A DNA stretch of 64,000 bases from Armatimonadota bacterium. Lineage in GTDB: Bacteria; Armatimonadota; Zipacnadia; JAUWAU01. Made by a program: the position numbers and the translations under genes. Positions 34,635 to 43,709 of this stretch are shown piece after piece. Numbering within the stretch: the first letter of the stretch is position 1; every line of letters starts with the position of its first letter. The stretch is taken from contig JAUWAU010000006.1 of NCBI GenBank assembly GCA_030601885.1, positions 62,001 through 126,000 of the forward strand, read 5' to 3'. A model generated the notes under the pieces. That model was not told the origin of the DNA, did no database searches, and saw only the letters and a program-made list of their open reading frames with translations.

Positions 34635-36323
34635 CTAGCGGCCAGCGGCTCTCAGCGTCCCGTCGTCCCCCACGACATCGGTAACACGCACATCCAGCCC
34701 CCCGTGGAGCGCTGCGGCCTCGAGGGCCACGGGCTGGCGCTCGCCGGATGCCGCCATGCGACTCGCGCCGTATACGCCCACGCCATCGCCGGTGCTCATC
34801 GCGTTGTCGCCGTCCATGTCCGCACCAGCCATGACGTAGTAGGTGCCGGGCGCGAGCACGACGGCGTAGGAGCCGTCAGACCCCGCGGGGGCGATGGCGG
34901 CCAGCTCCGACAGGCCCTTATTCCGGAAGAAGGTCATGGTGCCCTGCCTCAGGGCCGTCCCCTCCCAGACCAAGTGCCCGCTCACGAGCGCCGGAAGCGC
35001 CGACAGATCGAGCTTTGCCACCGGGCCGTCCGCCGCTCCGCCGACGAGCGGCACCACCTCGCCGGCATCGGTCAGCCGCCCAGCGATATGCACATCGGCA
35101 TCCGCCACGGGCTTGCCGCTCTCAGCGCGGATCGTCACCGGGGTGGCGCTCTCCAGGAGCAGCGTTTCGCCGCCGCAGAAGCCTATGCAGTCGCCTGCGT
35201 CGAGTCGGCCGCTGCCGTTGGCGTCTACGAGCGCAGCCACCGCATACTCGCCTGGAGGAAGGCGCAGGACGTATTGTCCCGAGTCGGCCGCCGGACGCGT
35301 TGCGGCGGCGATATCGGACAGCCTGCCTCGGCGGGCGGCAACCACCCAGGTCCGCTCAAACGTGTGCCCCGGCCACATCACCGCCCCGGCGACACGAACG
35401 GGCGAGCCCCCGCTGGCAGCCGCTTCGCCCACGGTTGCCGGCACCTCGACCGCTCGCAGCTTCCCCGCGTCGGTCATCACAGCGGACACAGCTATGGTGA
35501 GGTGCGGCGGGTCTGCGTCTCCGACGACGCGCACCGGCTTCGGGCGCTGGCTGGCGTCGGTCATGTCCGTCACGCCGTAGTATCCTACGGCGTCGCCGGG
35601 CCCGAACTTCCCGTCGCTGTCAACATCGACCGTGACGCAGGCATAATAGGTGCCCGGATCCACCAGGAACGCAAAGCTCCCGCCCGGCTCCACTGGCGGG
35701 CTCTCGCAGGCGACCTTGGAGAGCCCCTCATCGGTGAATAGCCGCACGCGCGCGTTGCGCAGATCGTGCCCCGGCCAGACCACGGTCCCGAGCATCATCG
35801 TCGGCGTCGCCATCAGCAAGGCGCCCTGCTTCAGGGGGCGCGGCCTCCCGTCGGCGCCGACCGTCGCGATGACGCGGATGATCACGTCCGGCATCACATC
35901 GCCAGCCGTCAGCGTGATGGGCCGGGGCGCGCGGTCGAGGTGGGCTGGGCTTTCGAGGCCGTAGAAGCCGATGCCGTCACTGGCATCCGCCGCCCCGCTG
36001 GCGTTGTCGTCTACGAGGAGGCGGGCGTAGTAGGTCCCGGGCTCGGTGACGATGATCGCATACGTGCCTTCGCGGCCCACCTTGCGGCTGGCGTACGCCA
36101 GCTTCGCGCACTCCGCGTCCCGATACAGTTGCACCTGCGCTCTGGTGATGTCATGTCCCGGCCACACGGCTATGCCGACGACCAGCGCAGGCTCTGCGCG
36201 GTCACCCTCAGCAGCCGCGACGGGATGGCATGCTGCAAGAATCACACTCATAACCCCAAGCGCCGCGGCCAACACAGCCTGCAGCCACGCTCGGGGTAGC
36301 GCGTTAATCGCTCTGTCGCACAT
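34635..36323 (-). CDS. Lipoprotein made of four repeats with dockerin/EF-hand-like loops
   Basis: 562 residues with a signal ending in the lipobox ILAAC (Cys32). Four units of about 120-130 residues start near 49, 178, 311 and 448. Each has a WPGH-type strand (degenerate WEGT in the last), a PGTYY-type beta segment, and an acidic loop followed by a GIGFYG-like end. Three loops, DVDSDGKFGPGD, DANGSGRLDAGD and DMDGDNAMSTGD, fit the 12-residue calcium pattern DxDxDGxxxxxD (D/N/S at the ligand positions). The fold is probably of the Cna-B/carboxypeptidase-regulatory type. A calcium-dependent surface role is inference. Confidence 0.78.
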   Translation of the reverse strand: MCDRAINALPRAWLQAVLAAALGVMSVILAACHPVAAAEGDRAEPALVVGIAVWPGHDITRAQVQLYRDAECAKLAYASRKVGREGTYAIIVTEPGTYYARLLVDDNASGAADASDGIGFYGLESPAHLDRAPRPITLTAGDVMPDVIIRVIATVGADGRPRPLKQGALLMATPTMMLGTVVWPGHDLRNARVRLFTDEGLSKVACESPPVEPGGSFAFLVDPGTYYACVTVDVDSDGKFGPGDAVGYYGVTDMTDASQRPKPVRVVGDADPPHLTIAVSAVMTDAGKLRAVEVPATVGEAAASGGSPVRVAGAVMWPGHTFERTWVVAARRGRLSDIAAATRPAADSGQYVLRLPPGEYAVAALVDANGSGRLDAGDCIGFCGGETLLLESATPVTIRAESGKPVADADVHIAGRLTDAGEVVPLVGGAADGPVAKLDLSALPALVSGHLVWEGTALRQGTMTFFRNKGLSELAAIAPAGSDGSYAVVLAPGTYYVMAGADMDGDNAMSTGDGVGVYGASRMAASGERQPVALEAAALHGGLDVRVTDVVGDDGTLRAAGR

Positions 36324-36361
36324 GGGTCACGGCCGCGCGCTCTTGGGGGCCATTGCGTGGC

Positions 36362-37183
36362 TCATTCGAGCGCGGCAAGCAGCTCACGCATCTTCTTCGC
36401 ATAATGCGGGAAGACGACCTCGGGGTCGGCTATCTCCGCGTGCCACCTCTTCTCCCACTCCAGCGACAAGTAGCCATCGTAGCCGTCGTCTTTGAGAAGC
36501 TGAAGCGCCTCGGGGACCGGGATATCTCCCTCGCCAAGCAGTGTGTAGCGCCGCTTGTCGCCCGCTTCGACGCTGTCCTTGAGGTGCGTATGCAGCAGCG
36601 TGCTCCGCAGATGCTCCATGGTCGTCTCGAGCGATTCGCCTTGGCGATACGGATGGTGAATGTCCCAGAGGGAGCCGACCGCCGGGGAGTCGGCTGCGCG
36701 GAGCAGTTCCGCGACCTGCTCTCCTGAGCTGAAGGCATCGTGAGTCTCGAGCACCAACTTCACGCCCCGCTCGGCCGCGATCTCGCCGGCCTGCCGCAGC
36801 GCCTCACCGGCGTACTTCAGACAATCGGCTCGGGAGACGCCCTCGGGGATGTTGCCGCCGAACACGCGCACCATGGGTGCGCCGAGCGCGACAGCAAGAT
36901 CGGCGTAGGCCGTGACCTCGTCGAGCATCTCCCGGCGCACGTTGGGCTCCTGCGGGGTGAAGCGGGCCGACGCGCCCACGCAGGCCACAGCGCAACCGGC
37001 GCTCTCAAATCGACTCTTCGTGGCTTCGACATTTGAGGGGGCGAACTCCGGCGCCTGCGGCAGGAACATCTCGTCCTGGAGGCCGCGGAGCTCGACGGCC
37101 TCGTAGCCATTTTCCTCGGCACAGGAGAGGAGCTCATCGAGCGACCAGTCAGGACACCCCAAGGTGGAGACACAGAGCTTCAT
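36362..37183 (-). CDS. Sugar phosphate isomerase/epimerase-like TIM-barrel protein
   Basis: 273 residues of the xylose-isomerase-like/AP-endonuclease-2 superfamily. It begins MKLCVSTLGCPDWSLDELL, and carries LVLETHDAFSSGEQ, SLWDIHHPYRQGE, LHTHLKDS and YLSLEWEKRWH, which provide the conserved Glu, His and Asp metal ligands. GGAGG lies nine bases before ATG 37183. Members act as hexulose/inosose isomerases or dehydratases. It is upstream of the lipoprotein and Gfo/Idh genes and may be co-transcribed with them. Confidence 0.88.
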   Translation of the reverse strand: MKLCVSTLGCPDWSLDELLSCAEENGYEAVELRGLQDEMFLPQAPEFAPSNVEATKSRFESAGCAVACVGASARFTPQEPNVRREMLDEVTAYADLAVALGAPMVRVFGGNIPEGVSRADCLKYAGEALRQAGEIAAERGVKLVLETHDAFSSGEQVAELLRAADSPAVGSLWDIHHPYRQGESLETTMEHLRSTLLHTHLKDSVEAGDKRRYTLLGEGDIPVPEALQLLKDDGYDGYLSLEWEKRWHAEIADPEVVFPHYAKKMRELLAALE

Positions 37184-37249
37184 GGGCGATACCCTCCGGA
37201 CGACAGTTATCAGTGGTCAGTGGCAAGGGCTGCGTGCGCCACATGAGGA

Positions 37250-38806
37250 CTACGGATTCGTCTCGGCGGCCAAGTCGTGGCGCACGCCGTCCCTGGTAAC
37301 GTACTCTTTGACGCGCAGTTGCAGAGCGCCCATCGTTTTTCCCGTGTTCAGACAAATGCGGGCAAAAGAGGCGGTATCGAGGGCGCCCTCGCCCAGCTTA
37401 ATGTGCGTCGCATCCACGAGCGGCTCGTCCCACGTCGCGTCCACGGCTACCCATTTGCCGTCGCCCACGTACACCTCGTTCCATGCGTGGTACCAAAAGG
37501 CATCGTGCACCGCCGCCAGACCCGCGACGAACTTCACGGGAATGCCCGCCGCACGCGCCAGACCCAGGAAGAGCATGGCGTGCTCGGAGCAGTCGCCCTG
37601 AAGCCCCTCGAGACACTCCTTGGCCGTTATCGGCGTCGGGAGGCTTTTCTGGCGCTTCATGTTGGCGTGGACCCAATGCGCGATCTTCTGCGCGGCGAGC
37701 CAGGCGTTGCGTTCCTCGCCGACGATCTCCTTGGCCTTCGCGACGAGCGCCGGGTCGTCGGACTGCACGAATTCCGTGGCCGCCAGGTACTCGGCTACGT
37801 CGGGGGCCTCGATGGGCAACTGAAGTGCGTCCTCAGCGTTCATCGTCGGGGCGTGGATGGTGACCGTCCCCTGCAACGGGTCGGGCCCCGGCACAACGGC
37901 CTGTCGCTCGGTGGTGGGGATAAGCCGGTCAATCGGCTCCAGGTTCTGAGAGGCGACCTCGAGCACGAGTGTGACGATGTCTTTGGAATCCGGAAGCGGC
38001 GCAGGCAGCGGGATGCTCGGCGTGAGCCGGAGTGGAGACCCTTCTCTGAGCGCTTCCTCCTCAGTGGCCAGCCTGAGCGTGATGCCCGTGCCTATAATGC
38101 CCTCGAGCGTCACTTCGATAATGCGCCCGGTGTCGTCCATGAGCTCCGTGGTGGAGAGCCCCAGCTTCTCGCTGGTCATGGTCAGACGAAACAGGTCTCG
38201 CTCCTCGCCCTCTACACGACCCGTGGTCTGCTCCTCTACTTTGACCGTCATTTCGTCCAGGGCACATATCTGGGGGTTGAATACCTGGAACTTGAACTCT
38301 TTGCCCGGTCGCAACTGTCCCGCCGCTGCCAGCAGCGCCAGTTCCACCTCTGCGCCGAAGTTGTCGCCTATGGTGAAGATCTTCTCGGTGGTGTCGCCCG
38401 CGACCGTGGTTTTCGCGGTTATCTGGCGCCCATGGCGCACGGCCTCGACGATGCGTTCGCGGCCGAGCTCGTCGGCTACGAGGGAGTACCTCTGGGGCAC
38501 CAGGTCGCTGTCGTGCCAGATGTGAAGAGTGGTCTTGGCCGATACCGGCTGCGGCAGAAGCGGCGTCTGGAGCCTGAGTGCCACCTCTTCGTACGCCACG
38601 AGGACTTGCCCGCCATCGGGCGCCGTTTCCAGGCTGTTGCGCATGAAGGCGTAGCCTGCTTTTTGGCCCATGACGGACACGACATACCAATCTTCGCCGC
38701 AGAGCTTCGGGAGCAGCATGATCTTGTCCACCGGCGGGGCGGATACTGCGCACCCGGCCAACGCGCAGCACGTTGCCAGGGCCGTAATCCGGGATCTGCT
38801 AATCAC
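37250..38806 (-). CDS. Transglutaminase-like cysteine protease-fold lipoprotein
   Basis: 518 residues. GTG 38806 was chosen because GAGGAGG lies nine bases upstream, the stop of the previous gene overlaps it by 8 bp, and the protein then has a perfect lipoprotein signal ending in ALAGC. The N-terminal 350 residues are beta-rich. The C-terminal transglutaminase core has the triad Cys in LQGDCSEHAML, His in WYHAWNEVYV and Asp in VAVDATWDEP. Such exported domains act as peptidases or cross-linkers, and the substrate is unknown. It is translationally coupled to the HD-GYP gene. Confidence 0.88.
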   Translation of the reverse strand: MISRSRITALATCCALAGCAVSAPPVDKIMLLPKLCGEDWYVVSVMGQKAGYAFMRNSLETAPDGGQVLVAYEEVALRLQTPLLPQPVSAKTTLHIWHDSDLVPQRYSLVADELGRERIVEAVRHGRQITAKTTVAGDTTEKIFTIGDNFGAEVELALLAAAGQLRPGKEFKFQVFNPQICALDEMTVKVEEQTTGRVEGEERDLFRLTMTSEKLGLSTTELMDDTGRIIEVTLEGIIGTGITLRLATEEEALREGSPLRLTPSIPLPAPLPDSKDIVTLVLEVASQNLEPIDRLIPTTERQAVVPGPDPLQGTVTIHAPTMNAEDALQLPIEAPDVAEYLAATEFVQSDDPALVAKAKEIVGEERNAWLAAQKIAHWVHANMKRQKSLPTPITAKECLEGLQGDCSEHAMLFLGLARAAGIPVKFVAGLAAVHDAFWYHAWNEVYVGDGKWVAVDATWDEPLVDATHIKLGEGALDTASFARICLNTGKTMGALQLRVKEYVTRDGVRHDLAAETNP

Positions 38807-40247
38807 GCCCGGCAGCCTCCTCGGCATCCTCCGCCGCCACAGCGGCCGGCATAGCCTGCCCATGCAGCTTGGCGAACTTGGCCACCACTTTCGGGTCCCA
38901 CTTTGCACCCGCGCCGCCCATGATCTCTCTGAGGGCCTCGTATTCGCTGAGCGCAGCCGATCCGTCCGTGGGGGATACGAGAATGTCGAAGGCGTTTGCG
39001 ACCGCCACCATACGCGCGACTTCGGGTATGTCCCTGCCACTCAGCCCTTCGGGGTAGCCACTGCCGTCCCAGTGCTCGTGGTGGTACAGGACGATGTCTA
39101 GCACGGGCTTGAGAAACTCGACCGGTCCCAAGATGCTCTTGCCGATCAGGGGATGCATGCGGATGAACATCTCGTCCGTGGAGCTGGGCTCGCGCCCCTC
39201 CTCCAGGATGGTCTCGGCCACACCGATCTTGCCGATATCGTGGAGGACGGTTGCGAAGCGGATCAGCTCGATGTCATCCTCAGAGCGCCCCATGGCCCTG
39301 GTCAGAGGGGTGACGAGGTCCGTGACGCGTTCCGAGTGCCCAAGGGTCGTGGGGTCTTTGGCCTCAATGGCCCGCGCCAGCGCGCGCACGGTCTCATAGT
39401 AGCCCTGCCGGATGTCCTCGAACAGCTCCGCGTTCTCGATGGCGATGGCGCCCTGGTTTGCGAAGGCGGTCAGGAGCTCCACCTCGCCGCGGCTGAATGT
39501 GCGGGGCACGTGTGCGTAGACACGGATCACGCCCTTGACGGCCGTGGCCGTCTTCAGCGGCACCGTCAGAACAGAGCTTAAGCCCTCCTCGGCCGCCGCA
39601 TCCGGGTATTGCCAGGCCGGATCCCGCTGCACGTTCGAGACCACTGCGTGGCGTCCGTTGAGGGCGCGCCGATCCAGTTCGCTGCGTGCCACCAGCACCG
39701 GCCCTTTCTCCAGATACTGCTGACTGAGCCCGGCGACGGCCGCCATGCGCAGCTCCGTCCCCTCAGGATTGAGCAGGCGAATGATGGCTCCCTTCGCATC
39801 GATCACTGCCAGAGCGCCGTTGACGATGACGTTCAGCACGTGATCGAGGCGCACCGAGGACGTGATGCTCTGGGCCACCTCGTAAAGCGTCTGGAACTCT
39901 GCAGCGCGCCGTCTGATGGCCCGCGATGCCCACGCCGATGCGAGGCCCATTAAGTAGAAGAACAGCGTGCGTAGGATGATTGCGTAGGCGGTCTGGGGCA
40001 CGGGCGGCTCGGCGTTGTGGTCGGCCATCATGAGCGGTCCGCAGGCGAAGGCGGCGAGCAACGCCACCAGGATGGCCGCAAGATCTCCCAGGAAGAAGCC
40101 CGCGCAGATGATGGGTACGTAGAAGAACTGCACCGCCGGAGTCTCTGTTCCACCGGCCACGTACGTGAGCCAAGTGCAAAACGCCAGCGCCACAGCCAGG
40201 AAGATCGCCATTGCGACGGCTTTGCCCCCGCGGATGTCATTAGTCAC
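38799..40247 (-). CDS. Membrane GAF / HD-GYP-type phosphodiesterase
   Basis: 482 residues starting at GTG 40247. Three to four N-terminal helices (about 10-105) are followed by a GAF domain (about 120-270) and an HD-GYP domain (about 285-465). The domain has HSERV, VLHDIGKIG, the second metal motif RMHPLIG and the GYP-type motif HHEHWDGSGYPEGL. These residues are those used by c-di-GMP phosphodiesterases. The segment after NAFD, normally a D-x-x-T pair, is NAFDILVS, a mild change. The overlap with the transglutaminase gene suggests that the pair is regulated together. Confidence 0.9.
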   Translation of the reverse strand: MTNDIRGGKAVAMAIFLAVALAFCTWLTYVAGGTETPAVQFFYVPIICAGFFLGDLAAILVALLAAFACGPLMMADHNAEPPVPQTAYAIILRTLFFYLMGLASAWASRAIRRRAAEFQTLYEVAQSITSSVRLDHVLNVIVNGALAVIDAKGAIIRLLNPEGTELRMAAVAGLSQQYLEKGPVLVARSELDRRALNGRHAVVSNVQRDPAWQYPDAAAEEGLSSVLTVPLKTATAVKGVIRVYAHVPRTFSRGEVELLTAFANQGAIAIENAELFEDIRQGYYETVRALARAIEAKDPTTLGHSERVTDLVTPLTRAMGRSEDDIELIRFATVLHDIGKIGVAETILEEGREPSSTDEMFIRMHPLIGKSILGPVEFLKPVLDIVLYHHEHWDGSGYPEGLSGRDIPEVARMVAVANAFDILVSPTDGSAALSEYEALREIMGGAGAKWDPKVVAKFAKLHGQAMPAAVAAEDAEEAAGRD

Positions 40248-40295
40248 GCAGTCGTCCTCTCTCTTATGAGCCCGGCGTTTGGCGCCGGGGCTGAT

Positions 40296-42230
40296 CTAGC
40301 GCACACGGGTGCCGTTGGGGCAGTCGCGGTCAAGCGTCACGAGGGCCAGTGGGATGTCGTCGCCTGCGGCAAGTATCATGCCCTGCGAGACGACGCCCCG
40401 GATCTTCGCCGGCTTCAGATTGGCCACGACAACTACCTTCGTGCCTGGCAGCACGGCAGGATCGAACTGCTTCGCGATGCCCGCGACCATGGTCCGTTCT
40501 TCCGCGCCGATGTCCACGCGCACGCTCAGCAGGTTCTGTGTCCCTTCCACGCGCTCGGCGGAGATGATCTCGCCCACGCGCAGATCGACTTTCGCGAACT
40601 GCTCGATGTCTATCGTCTCGGTCGCCATGGGTTCCTCCCGAGGCACATCGTCGGTTGCGCCCGGCACGGAGGCCGGCGCCGTCGTCTCGATGCGGGGGAA
40701 AATGGGCTTGCCGCGCTTCGTTCGCGTGCCGGGCCGCAGGCGGACCTCCGGCTGCGTTATCGGCAGCAGCGGCCCATCACTCGGAGCACCGAGCTGCGAG
40801 CGGATTTCCCCGGCCACCGCAGGCATGAATGGCTCGAGCAAGGTTGCTACGGCGCGGATCGTATCGGCCACGCCGTACAGTACCCGTGCCAGCTCCTGTT
40901 CCCGCCCGGCCTTATGCAGATTCCACGGCGCTTGCTGGTCGATGTACTTATTGGCTGCCGCCAGCAGGCCCCAGATCTGCGTCAGTGCGCCAGAGAAGTC
41001 GATGCGGTCGATCGCCTCGTCGGCCGCGGCCGCCACGCGTTCCAGTTCAGCGTCCAGATCGGTGCGCCTCGTCGGCGGCGTTGGCACTACGCCGTCGAAA
41101 TAACGCTCCAAGAGCGGCAGCGTACGATTCAGCAGATTGCCGAGGTCGTTGGCCAAGTCCTCGTTGAATCGCCGCACGACAGCGCTGGTTGAGAATTGTC
41201 CGTCGGCGCCGAAGGGAACCTGGCGCATGAGGAAGTACCGGATGGCGTCGATCGCCACATCGAACTTGGCGCCGGAGCGCTCGGACAGCTCCGCCGCCAG
41301 CTCGGTCGGGCTCACAACGTTGGCCCGGGATTTCGACATCTTCTCCTCGCCCATCTGCCAGAAGCCGTGCACGAAGAGCTTCCCGGGCAGCGGCACTCCC
41401 AGGGCCATGAGCACGGCCGGCCAGAGCGTGCCGTGGAAGCGGGTGATGATGTCTTTGCCCATGAGCTGCACGTCTGGCGGCCACATGCGCGCGAACTTCG
41501 CGTCGTCGTCAAGATAGGAAGCAACGGTGAGGTAGTTGGTCAGCGCGTCGAGCCAAACGTAAATCGTGTGCGCTGAGTCGCCCGGCACCGGAATGTCCCA
41601 CGGCGACGCCCGGCGGCTCACGGCGGCGTCGCGCAGACCACCTCGGATGAAGCTGACTACCTCGTTGCGCCGCGTCTCGGGTTGGATGAACTCCGGGTGC
41701 GCCTCGATGTGCTCGAGCAGCGGCTCGGCGTATTTGGAGGTGCGGAAGTGGTAGCAGTCCTGCGCCATGCGCCCCACGGGCCGCCCGCACTCGGGGCAGT
41801 TGCCATCCTTCACCTCGGCGTCTGTTAGGTACGTCTCTTCGTGAACGCAGTAGAAGCCCTCGTAGGTGCCGAGGTAGATGTCGTCCTGTTTCAGCAGGCG
41901 CTCGAACACCTTCTGGACCAGGCTCTCGTGGTCCGCCTCGCTCGTGCGTATGAAGCGGTCGTATCTGATGTGCAGCGCGTCCCACATGGCCCGCCAATCA
42001 TCGGCCATCGCGTCCGAGAACTCGCGCGGCGATGTGCCTTTGTCCCGGGCTGCTTGCGCCACCTTCTGGCCGTGCTCGTCGGTACCCGTGGCGAAAAGCA
42101 CCTGCCGGCCGCTGAGTCGCTTCTGCCGGCAGAGCACATCGGCCGCCACCGTAGTGTATCCGTGGCCCACGTGAGGGCTGGCGTTGATGTAGTAGATAGG
42201 CGTCGTAACGTAGAAGACCTTGGCGCTCAC
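40296..42230 (-). CDS. metG: Methionyl-tRNA synthetase
   Basis: 644 residues. The start was set at GTG 42230, giving SAKVFYVTTPIYYINASPHVGHGYT, the normal N-terminus with the HIGH-type motif HVGH. A CPEC zinc-knuckle half, KMSKS in EEKMSKSRANVV, the anticodon-binding helical domain and a C-terminal tRNA-binding (EMAP-like) domain beginning DIEQFAKVDLRVGEI follow. A Pro/Ala/Thr linker of about 40 residues joins the C-terminal domain. It charges tRNA-Met in the cytoplasm. Confidence 0.96.
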   Translation of the reverse strand: MSAKVFYVTTPIYYINASPHVGHGYTTVAADVLCRQKRLSGRQVLFATGTDEHGQKVAQAARDKGTSPREFSDAMADDWRAMWDALHIRYDRFIRTSEADHESLVQKVFERLLKQDDIYLGTYEGFYCVHEETYLTDAEVKDGNCPECGRPVGRMAQDCYHFRTSKYAEPLLEHIEAHPEFIQPETRRNEVVSFIRGGLRDAAVSRRASPWDIPVPGDSAHTIYVWLDALTNYLTVASYLDDDAKFARMWPPDVQLMGKDIITRFHGTLWPAVLMALGVPLPGKLFVHGFWQMGEEKMSKSRANVVSPTELAAELSERSGAKFDVAIDAIRYFLMRQVPFGADGQFSTSAVVRRFNEDLANDLGNLLNRTLPLLERYFDGVVPTPPTRRTDLDAELERVAAAADEAIDRIDFSGALTQIWGLLAAANKYIDQQAPWNLHKAGREQELARVLYGVADTIRAVATLLEPFMPAVAGEIRSQLGAPSDGPLLPITQPEVRLRPGTRTKRGKPIFPRIETTAPASVPGATDDVPREEPMATETIDIEQFAKVDLRVGEIISAERVEGTQNLLSVRVDIGAEERTMVAGIAKQFDPAVLPGTKVVVVANLKPAKIRGVVSQGMILAAGDDIPLALVTLDRDCPNGTRVR

Positions 42231-42298
42231 GACGAGTTTCCTTTTGCCGAGAGTCACTCCGCGCCGACGTGTCCCAGGCATCCCGGGCGGGCAGCAGA

Positions 42299-42538
42299 CT
42301 AGCGCCTGCATGTAGTGCAGGACGTTGCCCGGCACGCTCCGCAGCGGCTGCCGCCGAGAGATCCGCTCCCGCCATCGCCGCCGCTGCGGCGCGTTCTGGC
42401 GAAGAACGCCGATGCGACGCGCTCCACCCGCTTACTGCGGCACTCCGGGCAGCGCACGGCAGCGACGTCCGCGCTGCCCAAGAACAGCTCCTCAAACCGA
42501 TGCCCGCAACGCCGACATCCGAATTCGTAGATCGGCAT
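42299..42538 (-). CDS. FmdB-type zinc-ribbon protein
   Basis: 79 residues from ATG 42538. It starts MPIYEFGCRRCGHRFEELF, the conserved FmdB/CxxC regulatory-protein N-terminus, with the second pair in RCPECRSKRVERV. The C-terminal 35 residues are Gly/Ser/Cys-rich. The family is small, and a role as putative regulatory or metal protein is unproven. It lies between metG and ricT. Confidence 0.85.
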   Translation of the reverse strand: MPIYEFGCRRCGHRFEELFLGSADVAAVRCPECRSKRVERVASAFFARTRRSGGDGGSGSLGGSRCGACRATSCTTCRR

Positions 42539-42574
42539 GTTGATCACCTTGGGCAGCACTGACGCCCCCCTGTC

Positions 42575-43636
42575 TCAGGAGGGCTTCGGCTTCCCACCCC
42601 CGCCTCTGCTTCGCTTATCGCGGAACTCCGTACGCGGTCCCCGACGCCGGCTGCGCCTGGACCGTCGTCGATCCCGCCGGCGCGGCCGGGAGCTGTCTGC
42701 GGCCGTCTGCGTCGTCTGCTCTTTGGAAGCCGCCGCCCTGGCAGGCTTCCTCGCGGCGCGACCACGCTGGTTGCCAGGCTCCGTGACGGCCTCGCTGGCC
42801 GCCCGCTCCCGGGCTGGCGGTTGCCCCGCCTCTTGCTCTGTCGCCTCTGCCACCTCGTTGGCTGGCACCTCGACGGGCGTGGCCCCCTCGATCCGGACCA
42901 TGAGAGTGCGCTTCAGAACGTTGACGTCAGTCACCTTGCCGATGCCGTGGGGCGTTCGCACATAGCCACCGACCCGTGGAAGCGTTTCCCGCGCCTCGGC
43001 ATACCAGTCACTCTCATAACGCAGGCAGCACATCAGGCGTCCGCAGACTCCTGATATTTTCGACGGATTCAGCGACAACCCCTGTGTCTTTGCCATCTTG
43101 ATGGCGACCGGATCGAAGCTGCGTAGAAACGAGCAGCAGCACAACTGCCTCCCACATGGGCCGATGCCGCCGAGCATCTTGGCCTCGTCCCGAACGCCGA
43201 TCTGAAGCAGTTGAATGCGGGTCTTGAAGGCGGCGTACAGATCCCGCAGCAGTTGGCGAAAGTCAACACGAGTCTCCGAGGTGAAGTAAAACGTGATGCG
43301 ACTGCGGTCGAACGTATACTCAGCGTCGATCAGGCGCATGGGGAGGTCATGCTGCTTGATCTTGCCCGCGCAGATCTCCAGCGCCTCAACGGCGCGTTGC
43401 CGGTTCGCTTCCTGCTTCTCAAGGTCGCGCTTCGTCGCCACCCGCTTGAGCTTCCTCGGGGGGCCGTCCAGCTCGTCCTCGCTGACATGGTGGCGCCCCT
43501 TTACGACTCGCCCTACTTCGAGCCCACGCTTGGTCTCGGCAATGACCGCATCGCCGACCGCCACTTCGATGTCGCCACACAGGTACAAATGCGTCTTGCC
43601 GGCACGCCTGAAGGTAACGCCTACAACCTCTGACAT
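42575..43636 (-). CDS. ricT: PSP1-domain protein, RicT (YaaT) homologue, with basic C-terminal tail
   Basis: 353 residues. The PSP1 core (about 1-225) has YTFDRSRITFYFTSETRVDFRQLLRDLY, GGIGPCGRQLCCCSF and GVCGRLMCCLRYE, the cysteines that bind an iron-sulfur cluster in the Bacillus Y-complex RicAFT. The last 110 residues are Ala/Glu-rich and then very basic (RRRDRRRSRRSRRRG), which is unusual and suggests RNA binding. In Bacillus RicT stimulates RNase Y-dependent RNA processing. RicA and RicF partners are not seen here. Confidence 0.87.
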   Translation of the reverse strand: MSEVVGVTFRRAGKTHLYLCGDIEVAVGDAVIAETKRGLEVGRVVKGRHHVSEDELDGPPRKLKRVATKRDLEKQEANRQRAVEALEICAGKIKQHDLPMRLIDAEYTFDRSRITFYFTSETRVDFRQLLRDLYAAFKTRIQLLQIGVRDEAKMLGGIGPCGRQLCCCSFLRSFDPVAIKMAKTQGLSLNPSKISGVCGRLMCCLRYESDWYAEARETLPRVGGYVRTPHGIGKVTDVNVLKRTLMVRIEGATPVEVPANEVAEATEQEAGQPPARERAASEAVTEPGNQRGRAARKPARAAASKEQTTQTAADSSRPRRRDRRRSRRSRRRGPRTEFRDKRSRGGGGKPKPS

Positions 43637-43709
43637 GGTTGCCCGTGTTTCCTCTCTCGCTCGGCTCTATGGCTCAAGGACACGCACTCATCGTCCCAGC
43701 GTCGAGTTG

